Positions 14,154 through 21,169 of a stretch of DNA of 22,481 nucleotides are shown one piece after another (positions within the stretch are counted from its first letter, which is position 1; each line of letters starts with the position of its first letter). Both the position numbers and the translations under genes were made by a program. The notes beneath the pieces are model-generated. The model ran no database searches. It saw only the letters and a list, made by a program, of their open reading frames with translations, and was not told where the DNA came from. Source of the DNA: DATKEG01 sp035544515 (GTDB lineage Bacteria; Acidobacteriota; Vicinamibacteria; Fen-336); the NCBI GenBank assembly GCA_035544515.1, contig DATKEG010000049.1, positions 1 to 22,481 on the forward strand, given 5' to 3'.

Positions 14154-15581
14154 TCACACCGCGTGCTCGCCGAGCTCGACGGGGATGTAGTTCCGGGCGT
14201 TGAAGAAGCACACGTCACGGACCGTGCGCGCGAGCAGCTCGCGGTCCATGGGGACGAGGCCGGCTTCCGCGTCCTTGCCCAGGATGTTGCAGAGGAGCCG
14301 GCGGAAGTACTCGTGCCGCGGGTAGGAGAGGAAGCTGCGCGAGTCGGTCACCATGCCCACGAAGCGCGAGAGCAGGCCCATGTTGGAGAGGGCCTCGACC
14401 TGGCGCTCCATGCCGTCCTTCTGGTCCAGGAACCACCAGGCGGTCCCGAACTGCATCTTGCCCGGCACGGAGCCGTCCTGGAAGTTGCCGATCATGGTGG
14501 CCATCAGCTCGTTGTCGCGCGGGTTGTTGTTGTAGAGGATCGTCTTCGCGAGCTGGTCGGTCCGGTCGAGCCGGTCGAGGAAGCGCGCGAGCGGCCGCGC
14601 CTGCTCGAAGTCGCCCATGGAGTCGAAGCCGGTGTCGGGGCCGAGCCTGGCCAGCAGGCGGGAGTTGTTGTTGCGCAGGGCGCCCACGTGGAACTGCTGC
14701 ACCCAGCCGCGTGCGTGGTCCATGAGCGCCATCTCGTGGAGCAGCGCCGACTTGAACCGAAGGGCGGCGTCGCCCGTGACGGGGCGGCCGGCACGCGCCT
14801 GGTCGAAGGCGCCGCGCAGGTCGTCGTCCGTGTAGTCGTCCGCGTACAGGCGCTCGAGGCCGTGGTCGGAGGCGCGGCAGCCCGCCTGGTGGAAGAAGTC
14901 GTGACGCTTGCGCAGCGCGGCCAGGAGGTCGGAGTACCCGGCGATGTGCGTGTCGGCCGCCGCCTGCAGCCGGTCCACCCAGGCCCCCCAGGCCCGCGGG
15001 TCCTCCACGCCGAGCGCCTTGTCCGGACGCCAGGTGGGGAAGAGGCGGCTGCCCGGGCTGCCCGCGCGCGCGTGCGCGAGGTGGGCCTCCAGGCCGTCGG
15101 TCGGGTCGTCGGTCGAGCACACCGCCACGACCTTGAACTGCCGGAGCAGGCCCTGGGTCGTGAACTCGTCGGTCAGGAGCAGCTCGTTGCAGCGGTCGTA
15201 GATGGCGCGGGCCGAGCGCCCGTCGAGGAGCTGGCCCGTGATGCCGAACGGCCGCCGCAGCTCCATGTGCGTCCAGTGGTAGAGCGGGTTGCGCAGGGTG
15301 GCGGGCACGGTCTCCGCCCAGGCCAGGAACTTCTCCCAGTCCGAGGCGTCTCCGGTGATGAGCCGCTCCGGCACGCCGTTGCCGCGCATGGCGCGCCACT
15401 TGTAATGGTCGCCCTCGAGCCAGATCTCGGTGAGGCTGCGGAAGCGGTGGTTCTTGGCGATCTGGTCCGGCGGGAGGTGGCAGTGGTAGTCGAGGATGGG
15501 CAGGTCGCGCGCGACCTCGTGGTAGAGCGCGGCGCCGGTGCGCGTCTCGAGCAGGAAGTCTTCGTCGAGGAATGTCCTCAT
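14154..15581 (-). CDS. uxaC: Uronate isomerase (glucuronate isomerase)
   Basis: A 475-residue amidohydrolase-superfamily enzyme that interconverts D-glucuronate and D-fructuronate (and D-galacturonate and D-tagaturonate), EC 5.3.1.12. Length is normal for UxaC. Metal ligands His33 and His35 are in LDYHCHLPP; other family blocks are ITGDASDWEKFLAWAETV, CSTDDPTDGLEAH, the AALRFKSALLHEMA and HVGALRNNN region, the ILYNNNPRDNELMATMIGNF block, and GMVTDSRSFLSYPRHEYFRR near the C-terminus. The start ATG ends at 15581; upstream only a G-rich stretch (GGGGG) serves as a weak ribosome site. It is alone on its strand, about 3 kb from manD and separated by the sulfate genes, but would feed the same pathway. 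Confidence 0.96.
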   Translation of the reverse strand: MRTFLDEDFLLETRTGAALYHEVARDLPILDYHCHLPPDQIAKNHRFRSLTEIWLEGDHYKWRAMRGNGVPERLITGDASDWEKFLAWAETVPATLRNPLYHWTHMELRRPFGITGQLLDGRSARAIYDRCNELLLTDEFTTQGLLRQFKVVAVCSTDDPTDGLEAHLAHARAGSPGSRLFPTWRPDKALGVEDPRAWGAWVDRLQAAADTHIAGYSDLLAALRKRHDFFHQAGCRASDHGLERLYADDYTDDDLRGAFDQARAGRPVTGDAALRFKSALLHEMALMDHARGWVQQFHVGALRNNNSRLLARLGPDTGFDSMGDFEQARPLARFLDRLDRTDQLAKTILYNNNPRDNELMATMIGNFQDGSVPGKMQFGTAWWFLDQKDGMERQVEALSNMGLLSRFVGMVTDSRSFLSYPRHEYFRRLLCNILGKDAEAGLVPMDRELLARTVRDVCFFNARNYIPVELGEHAV

Positions 15582-15609
15582 CTAACCCCCGCGCATATGG
15601 GGGCGTACG

Positions 15610-15927
15610 TTAGCACGGGCGTCTGCCGTGCAGGCGGCGCGCGGGCGGCGCGCGCGCGTCCGGACCGAGTTGATCTGAGTCGCGAATGTCCTTGAGGGCG
15701 CGGAAGAAGGTGTCGCGAGGGCCGGCCAGGACGACGTTTCCCTCCTCCCCCGGCAGCGGGGTGCCGGAGAGGTGGCCCACCGCGCGGCGGAGCGTGGGGA
15801 CGAAGCGCCGCGCCTGGGGGCCGACCATCGCGGGCAGCCGTGACGTCTCCGTGTCGGCGTCCCGGCCCATGGTGCCGGTCGTGCCGGTGTCCTGCTGCAT
15901 CCGCGCGTCGGTGGCCGGAACCTCGGC
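15610..15927 (-). pseudogene. Degenerate class D-type sortase remnant
   Basis: A minus-strand open stretch with no good start encodes a clear piece of a sortase. Homology is concentrated at 15667-15843: RRAVGHLSGTPLPGEEGN, then VVLAGPRDTFFRALKDIR. In active sortases of this type the motif is AGHRDTFFR, where His is catalytic; here the codon at 15718-15720 reads CCT (Pro), one base from CAT. The upstream strand (SRLPAMVGPQARR) is poorly preserved and seems to hold extra residues. The sequence stops resembling sortase after DQL, so the catalytic Cys and Arg half is absent. It lies in the 417-nt gap between uxaC and the next plus-strand gene, which otherwise holds only the latter's promoter region. 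Most likely a decaying gene fragment. Confidence 0.72.
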
Positions 15928-15934
15928 CTAGACT

Positions 15935-15994
15935 TAGAATGGGCCGGTTCCTTCCAGGAGATCGCCGATGAGCTGCAGCCGGGCGGCGAGCTGA
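15935..15994 (+). promoter_or_regulatory. Leader of the Tat hydrolase with a possible mini-ORF
   Basis: A TAGAAT -10-like box (15935-15940) is followed by AGGAG (15956-15960) and, 7 nt later, an ATG (15968) opening an 8-codon reading frame (MSCSRAAS) that stops at 15994, 4 nt before the GTG of the hydrolase. The arrangement could be a translational leader from which ribosomes re-initiate, or chance. No strong -35 is visible. Confidence 0.3.
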
Positions 15995-15998
15995 CCGC

Positions 15999-17039
15999 GT
16001 GCGTCGCCGAGACCTCCTTCGCGTCGGCGCGGCCGGCGTCGCCGCGGCCGCGAGCGACCTTTTCCCGGCGCGCGGGGCCGCGCAGGCGGCGACGGCCGTG
16101 AGCCGCGGCGCCCGGACCCTGGATCGCGCCCGCCTGCTGCGCCTGCTGGGCGCGGCGCCCGCGGCCGCCCCGCCCCTGGCTCCGGAGCGCGTGGAGCGGG
16201 TCGATCTCGGCGACGTCGTGCGCGAGAAGGTGACGTACGCGGTCGAGGCGGGAGAGCGCGTGCCGGCCTACCTGTTCATCCCCGCCCGCGGCGGCCCGCG
16301 CTTCCCGGCCGTGCTCTGCCATCACCAGCACGGCGGCCAGTTCGGCGTCGGCAAGGACGGGCCGGCCGGGCTCGGGTCGACGCCGGACCAGCATTACGCG
16401 ATCGAGCTGGCGCGGCGCGGCTACGTCACGATCGCGCCCGACGCGCTGTGCTTCGGCGAGAGGCAGGATCCGGCCGGCAAGCTCGAGGACGCGGCGTACG
16501 AGCGGTTCGAGGCCCTGCACCGCCTGACCGAAGGCAAGACGCTGCAGGGCAAATATGTCTGGGACGCGCGCCGGGCGCTCGACTACCTCGAGACGCGGCC
16601 GGAGGTGGACCGGACGCGCCTGGGCATGATCGGCCACTCGCTGGGCGGCCAGGAGACGCTCTTCACCACGGCGGCCGACACGCGCATCCGGGCCGCCGCC
16701 TCGAGCTGCGGCTTCGGAAGCCTGCGCACGCTCAAGCGCGACCGCATCCTGCACAACTTCGCCCTCTTCGTGCCCGGACTGGCCGAGCACGGCGACTACG
16801 GCGCCGTCCTCGCCCTGGTGGCGCCGCGGCCGTTCCTGGTGGCGGCGCGCACGCGCGATCCCATCTTCCCCGCGGACGGCATCGAAGAGACGGTCGCCGC
16901 GGCGCGCGAGGCGTACCGTGCGCGTGGCGCGGCGGACCGGCTCGGTACCTTCTACGAGGAGGGCCCGCACGAGTTCTCACCGGCCCTGCGCGCGGCCGCC
17001 TACGCGTGGCTGGACCGGTGGCTGGAGCGTCGCGCCTGA
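15999..17039 (+). CDS. Tat-exported alpha/beta hydrolase (dienelactone hydrolase-like)
   Basis: A 346-residue alpha/beta hydrolase of the abhydrolase_7/acetyl-xylan-esterase-like group. The N-terminus is a Tat signal, MRRRDLLRVGAAGVAAAA, so the folded enzyme is exported. The triad is Ser214 (GHSLGGQ), Asp287 (RTRDPIFPADG) and His324 (EGPHEFS). The preceding CHHQHGGQFGVGKDG loop near the oxyanion hole is typical of this group and His-rich. GTG 15999 is chosen because it places the twin Arg at residues 2-4; the ATG at 15968 is in another frame. Probably an esterase or deacylase acting in the periplasm; substrate unknown. It stands between the sortase remnant and a convergent DinB gene. Confidence 0.9.
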   Translation: MRRRDLLRVGAAGVAAAASDLFPARGAAQAATAVSRGARTLDRARLLRLLGAAPAAAPPLAPERVERVDLGDVVREKVTYAVEAGERVPAYLFIPARGGPRFPAVLCHHQHGGQFGVGKDGPAGLGSTPDQHYAIELARRGYVTIAPDALCFGERQDPAGKLEDAAYERFEALHRLTEGKTLQGKYVWDARRALDYLETRPEVDRTRLGMIGHSLGGQETLFTTAADTRIRAAASSCGFGSLRTLKRDRILHNFALFVPGLAEHGDYGAVLALVAPRPFLVAARTRDPIFPADGIEETVAAAREAYRARGAADRLGTFYEEGPHEFSPALRAAAYAWLDRWLERRA

Positions 17040-17052
17040 GCCGGCCGCCAAC

Positions 17053-17547
17053 CTAGGGTTCCGCGAGAGCCTGGTACTTCTTGCCGAGCGAAGCCCCGGG
17101 GTCGAGGATCTGCTCGAGGTGATGCTGCAGGTGTTTCACGTAGTCCCGGGCGATGAACTCGAGCGTGACCGGCGGGCCGTCGCCGATGCGGCAGAGCGTG
17201 GCCAGGCGCTCGGGCGGGATGCGGGAGACGACGTGTGCGACGTGCGCGTTGAGCTCGGACCAGAGGCTCACGATGGACCGCCAGGGACGGTCCGCGTACC
17301 CGCCGGCGTCCACCCAGCTCCGCTGCTCGTAGCCCGGGAACACGAGCTCGTCCGCCTGCTGCGCTCGCACGAACCGGTGGAGGTTGTTGAGGGCCGAGTC
17401 GACGAGGTGTCCGAGGACCTGCTTGCGCGACCACGACTCTGCGCCGCGCGTGCGCAGGCTCCCGGGCTCGTCGATCGCCTCCAGCTCCGGCACGGTGCGG
17501 CGCCGAACGGCGTCGAGCTCGTCGGCCACGTCCTGTAGGGCTGGCAT
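17053..17547 (-). CDS. DinB family four-helix metal-binding protein
   Basis: A 164-residue DinB_2-type protein, a four-helix bundle that usually binds Zn or Ni through three His. Here these are His47 (VLGHLVDS) and His139/His143 in YVKHLQHHLEQI. Relatives include bacillithiol transferases and mycothiol-dependent enzymes, but most are uncharacterised. Start ATG ends at 17547, with AGGAGG at 7-nt spacing on the minus strand; a longer version adds 15 unlikely Gly/Pro-rich residues. It is convergent with the Tat hydrolase and divergent from the next operon. Confidence 0.88.
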   Translation of the reverse strand: MPALQDVADELDAVRRRTVPELEAIDEPGSLRTRGAESWSRKQVLGHLVDSALNNLHRFVRAQQADELVFPGYEQRSWVDAGGYADRPWRSIVSLWSELNAHVAHVVSRIPPERLATLCRIGDGPPVTLEFIARDYVKHLQHHLEQILDPGASLGKKYQALAEP

Positions 17548-17619
17548 GGTCGTTCCTCCTGGCGGCCCCCCCCGGCCCGCCGATTCTGCCATGGGTTCCC
17601 GGGGCGCCGAGCGGGCCGG

Positions 17620-17634
17620 TCCGTCCCGGACGGA
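17620..17634. promoter_or_regulatory. Short palindrome in divergent intergenic region
   Basis: TCCGTCC-C-GGACGGA is a perfect 7-bp inverted repeat with a 1-nt centre in the 195-nt gap between dinB (minus) and the metallo-hydrolase operon (plus), 48 nt upstream of that operon's -35 box. It could be an operator; a chance GC palindrome cannot be excluded. The rest of the gap holds only the promoter listed separately. Confidence 0.3.
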
Positions 17635-17681
17635 TGGGAGGTGGCAGAACGAAGTGCCCTACGGCCGGCGGTGACGGCCAG

Positions 17682-17711
17682 TTGACCCCCCTCGTTCGCG
17701 GCGACTAGAGT
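17682..17711 (+). promoter_or_regulatory. Sigma-70-type promoter of the four-gene operon
   Basis: TTGACC (17682-17687), an 18-nt spacer and TAGAGT (17706-17711) form the best consensus-like promoter in the window. Transcription would start near 17718, giving a 25-nt leader with AGGAGGG (17728-17734) placed 8 nt before ATG 17743. Confidence 0.6.
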
Positions 17712-17742
17712 ACGTAACCAGCGGATCAGGAGGGCGACGATC

Positions 17743-18777
17743 ATGCGCCAGGTGCCGGGCGTTCTGCTGGCGGCCGTCTGTTCGGGTGCCGTGGCGGCGG
17801 CGCCTCCCGCGCGTGGCCTGCAGGTCGAGTGGGTGGACGTCGAGGGCGGTGCGGCCACGCTGATCGTGACGCCGGCCGGCGAGTCGGTCCTCATCGACAG
17901 CGGCTGGGAGGGCGGCCGCGACGCCGGCCGCATCCGCGAAGCCGCGCGCCACGCCGGCGTCGACCGGATCGATCACCTGGTCACCACGCACTGGCACCGT
18001 GACCACGTGGGCGGCGTGGCCGCGCTCGCCGAGCGGCTGCCGATCGGGCGCTTCTACGACCACGGGTTCCCGGAGTCGCTGCCCGACCTGGCGCCGGAGC
18101 TGAAGGAGGCGTACCTGCGCACGACGGGCGGTCACTCCCGGGTGCTGCGGCCGGGCGACGCCATCGAGCTGAGGCAGGCTCCGGGGACGCCGCCGGTGGC
18201 GATCCGCGTGGTCGCCGCGCACGGCCTCGTGGCCGGCGAGGCGCCGGGGGCGCCGCAGACGCGGCCCTGCACCGCCGAGCCCCCGCACCCCGCGATGGAG
18301 GACGACAAGAGCGACAACCACCGCAGCGTGGGCGTGGTGCTGAGCTTCGGCCGCTTCGAGCTGCTCGACCTGGGCGACCTGACCCGCAACGTCGAGCACA
18401 AGCTGGCCTGTCCGAAGAACCTCGCGGGCGTGGTGGACGTCTACCAGGTCACGCACCACGGCCTGGACAACAGCAACCATCCCGCCCTGCTGCAGGCGGT
18501 CGCGCCCACCGTCGCGGTCGTCAACAACGGGCCGCGCAAGGGGGGCAAGCCCGAGGTGTACCGGCGGCTGCAGGCGGTGGGCAGCGTCAAGGACGTCTTC
18601 CAGGTGCATCGCAACGTGGAGGCGGGGCCGGCGGACAACGCCCCTCCGCCCTTCGTCGCCAACGACGACGAGGCCTGCCAGGGGCAGCCGGTCCGGCTGG
18701 CGGTCGACGCCGCGGCCCGCACCTACACCGTCGAGGTCCCGTCCAAGGGCACCCGGCGGACGTACGAGGTCCGGTGA
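17743..18777 (+). CDS. Exported metallo-beta-lactamase-fold hydrolase
   Basis: A 344-residue MBL-fold protein of the ComEC/Rec2-like type. Signal peptide of about 20 residues (VLLAAVCSGAVAAA). The metal motif is His83-Trp-His85-Arg-Asp87-His88 (THWHRDHVGG); later ligands are the Asp in LLDLGDLT and the His pair in VTHHGLDNS. A long insertion around residues 150-195 carries two Cys and the DDKSDNHRS segment, common in secreted members of this group. The substrate is unknown; the fold covers nucleases, phosphodiesterases and lactonases. It opens the operon, with a strong ribosome site, and its TGA overlaps the next GTG (GTGA, 18774-18777). Confidence 0.9.
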   Translation: MRQVPGVLLAAVCSGAVAAAPPARGLQVEWVDVEGGAATLIVTPAGESVLIDSGWEGGRDAGRIREAARHAGVDRIDHLVTTHWHRDHVGGVAALAERLPIGRFYDHGFPESLPDLAPELKEAYLRTTGGHSRVLRPGDAIELRQAPGTPPVAIRVVAAHGLVAGEAPGAPQTRPCTAEPPHPAMEDDKSDNHRSVGVVLSFGRFELLDLGDLTRNVEHKLACPKNLAGVVDVYQVTHHGLDNSNHPALLQAVAPTVAVVNNGPRKGGKPEVYRRLQAVGSVKDVFQVHRNVEAGPADNAPPPFVANDDEACQGQPVRLAVDAAARTYTVEVPSKGTRRTYEVR

Positions 18778-19889
18778 AGGCGGGCGCGCAGTCGCTCGGC
18801 GTCGGCATCAGCGGCGTCGGCTGGTGCGCCACCGAGCACATCAAGGCCTACGCCAAGAACCCGCACACCCGCCTCACCTGGCTGCACGGCCGGGACGAGC
18901 GGCGCGTGCGCGCGAACCTGGCCCGCTACGGGGTCGAAGCTCCCGAGGCGCGCTTCACGAAGCGCTACGAGGACCTGCTCCGCGCCGACGACGTCCAGAT
19001 CGTCTCCATCACCACGCCCAACGACATGCACGCGAAGCAGGCGGTGGCGGCCGCGCAGGCGGGCAAGCACTTCGTGCTCGAGAAACCGACGGCCATGAAC
19101 ACCGGCGAGCTGAAGGCGCTGCGCGACGCGGTGCGCAAGGCCAGGGTGCGCACCATCGTCTCCTTCGAGCTGCACTACAACCCGTACCTGAGGTTCGTGC
19201 ACTGGCTGCGCGCGTCGGGACGCCTGGGCGAGATCCGCTTCGTGCGCTGCCAGTACCTCTCGCGCGTCACCGACTGGTACGCCGGCTGGGAGTGGGTGCG
19301 CAAGAAGAAGACGGGCGGCAGCCACCTCCTGGCCGCGGGCTGCCACGCCGCGGACGCCTTGCGCTGGCTCTCGGGGCTCGAGCCGGTCGAGGTGAGCGCC
19401 TACCACACGCGCTACACGAAGGGCTACGAATGGCCGACCACCATCGACGTCAACGTCCGGATGCAGGGCAAGGCCCTGGGGCACCTGACCAGCTCCACGG
19501 ACTTCATGCTGCCCTACACGTTCGGCGTGGAGCTGATGGGGGACAAGGCCGCCCTGCGCGACACGCTCCTCACCTGGGACCCCCGGGGTGGGGCGGTGGA
19601 CCTCGGCGAGCTGCGCCGGGCGAACCCCTTTCCCGAGGTGACGCTGCACGAGGGACGGTACGGCAGCGGCGGCCCGGCCATCCGCATCGAGTGCCTGATG
19701 CCGGACAGCGCCGACGTGAGCCACCATCCCTTCCAGGACGAGATCGACGAGCTGGTGGACGCGGTGCGGCGCGGGCGGGAGACGCACCTCAGCGTGTTCG
19801 ACGCGCAGAAGACCATGGAGCTGTGCCTGGCCGCCGACCTCTCGGCGGAGAAGGGCGGCAAGACGGTGAAGCTTCCTCTCCTGAAATGA
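18774..19889 (+). CDS. Gfo/Idh/MocA family oxidoreductase
   Basis: A 371-residue NAD(P)-dependent oxidoreductase. The Rossmann motif is GVGISGVGWCATEHI; the catalytic Lys is Lys104 in LEKPTAMN. In the second domain the GGSHLLAAGCHAADAL block supplies the usual His of the catalytic site. It belongs to a different subgroup from the first Gfo/Idh protein in the window, which has a Tyr there. No signal peptide, so cytoplasmic. The GTG start overlaps the upstream stop by 4 nt and its own stop overlaps the next ATG by 4 nt (ATGA, 19886-19889), indicating tight coupling. Members oxidise, reduce or use redox to rearrange sugars, inositols and sugar acids; which one applies here is not visible. Confidence 0.92.
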   Translation: MKAGAQSLGVGISGVGWCATEHIKAYAKNPHTRLTWLHGRDERRVRANLARYGVEAPEARFTKRYEDLLRADDVQIVSITTPNDMHAKQAVAAAQAGKHFVLEKPTAMNTGELKALRDAVRKARVRTIVSFELHYNPYLRFVHWLRASGRLGEIRFVRCQYLSRVTDWYAGWEWVRKKKTGGSHLLAAGCHAADALRWLSGLEPVEVSAYHTRYTKGYEWPTTIDVNVRMQGKALGHLTSSTDFMLPYTFGVELMGDKAALRDTLLTWDPRGGAVDLGELRRANPFPEVTLHEGRYGSGGPAIRIECLMPDSADVSHHPFQDEIDELVDAVRRGRETHLSVFDAQKTMELCLAADLSAEKGGKTVKLPLLK

Positions 19890-21169
19890 TCACCCTGCCC
19901 CGGCAGATGCTCGTGGAGGCGCGGCTGCCCAGCCACGCGCTCGCCGATCCCGCGGCCGAGACGACGGCGCGGCTCGAGGCGGCTCTGGGCGGGATGGCCT
20001 TTTCCGGCCGCCGCCTGGGCGTGGGCGTGGGCAGCCGCGGCATCGACTCCCTGCCGCTCGTCGTGCGCGCGGTGGTGGACTGGCTGCGCGCGCGCGGCGC
20101 GAGGCCGTTCCTGCTCCCGGCCATGGGCAGCCATGGCGGAGCCACGGCCGAGGGCCAGGTGGACCTGCTCCGCTCCCTGGGCGTGACCGCGGAGAGCGCG
20201 GGCGCTCCGATCGAGCCCGCCATGGACGTCGTGGACCTCGGCCCCACGGCCGACGGCGTGCCCGTGTTCATCTCCCGGCCCGCGCTCGAGGCCGACGGGC
20301 TCGTGCTGATCAACCGCGTCAAGCCGCACACCGACTTCGAGAGCCCGCGGCTGGGCAGCGGGCTGGTCAAGATGGCGGCCATCGGCCTGGGCAAGATCGA
20401 GGGCGCGGCCACCTGCCATCGCGCCGCGCAGACGCTCGGCTACGAGCGCGCGATCGGCGAGGCCTCGCGGGTGGCGCGCGGGCGGCTGCCGCTGTGGGCC
20501 GGGGTGGCGCTGCTCGAGGACGCCCACCACCGCCTGGCCCGCGTCGAGGTCGTGCCCGCCGCGGAGGTGGACGCGCGCGAGCCGGCGCTCCTGGCCCAGG
20601 CCCGGGCCTGGATGCCGGCGCTGCCGTTCGCGGACATCGACGTGCTGGTGGTGGACGAGATCGGGAAGAACATCAGCGGCGCGGGCATGGACACCAACGT
20701 GATCGGCCGCGGCGTGGACGGCAAGCCGTTCGCGGCGGCGACCGGGAAGGCGCGCGTGATCTACGCGCGAAGCCTCACCCCGGAGTCGCACGGCAACGCC
20801 GTGGGCATCGGCCTGGCGGACGTCGTCTCCACGCGCCTGGTGGAGTCCATGGACCGGCGCATCACGTACACCAACGCGCTCTCCGCCCTCACGCCGTCCA
20901 CGGTGCGCATCCCGCTGCACTTCGACACGGACGCGGAATGCCTGGCCGTGGCCGCGCGCCTGGTGGGGAAGGACCCCGCGGAGGCGCGCGTGGTGCGCAT
21001 CCGCAGCACGCTCGCGCTCGACCGCTTCGTCGCGTCGGAGGCCTTCGCGGCGGAGCTGGCCGAGCGCTCCGACCTGGCCGCGCGGGCGCCGGCGCAGGCC
21101 TGGCCGCTCACGCCCGGGGGCGACTTCGACGCGAAGGGCGACCTGCTGGCGGAACCGGCGCGGACGTGA
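19886..21169 (+). CDS. LarA-like protein (lactate racemase N-terminal domain, DUF2088)
   Basis: A 427-residue protein of the LarA superfamily (PF09861). Founding members are nickel-pincer-nucleotide racemases or epimerases of 2-hydroxy acids; other homologues act on malate, gluconate-type acids and similar compounds. Candidate catalytic His are His83 (AMGSHGGA) and His148 (RVKPHTDF); Lys162 (SGLVKMAAIG) could be the pincer-attaching Lys, though its spacing from His148 (14 residues) is longer than the 10 of LarA, so this is tentative. Further conserved-looking blocks are DEIGKNISGAGMDTNV and TPESHGNAVGIGLAD. No LarB, LarC or LarE cofactor gene is in the window. Translation is coupled to both neighbours (ATGA upstream, GTGA downstream). 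Confidence 0.87.
   Translation: MITLPRQMLVEARLPSHALADPAAETTARLEAALGGMAFSGRRLGVGVGSRGIDSLPLVVRAVVDWLRARGARPFLLPAMGSHGGATAEGQVDLLRSLGVTAESAGAPIEPAMDVVDLGPTADGVPVFISRPALEADGLVLINRVKPHTDFESPRLGSGLVKMAAIGLGKIEGAATCHRAAQTLGYERAIGEASRVARGRLPLWAGVALLEDAHHRLARVEVVPAAEVDAREPALLAQARAWMPALPFADIDVLVVDEIGKNISGAGMDTNVIGRGVDGKPFAAATGKARVIYARSLTPESHGNAVGIGLADVVSTRLVESMDRRITYTNALSALTPSTVRIPLHFDTDAECLAVAARLVGKDPAEARVVRIRSTLALDRFVASEAFAAELAERSDLAARAPAQAWPLTPGGDFDAKGDLLAEPART

Noticed and set aside
15582..16970. Long minus-strand frame opposite the Tat hydrolase
   Set aside because: No domain signal and low-complexity composition; the plus-strand gene has a Tat signal and a full catalytic triad. Only the sortase-like piece, in another frame, is meaningful.
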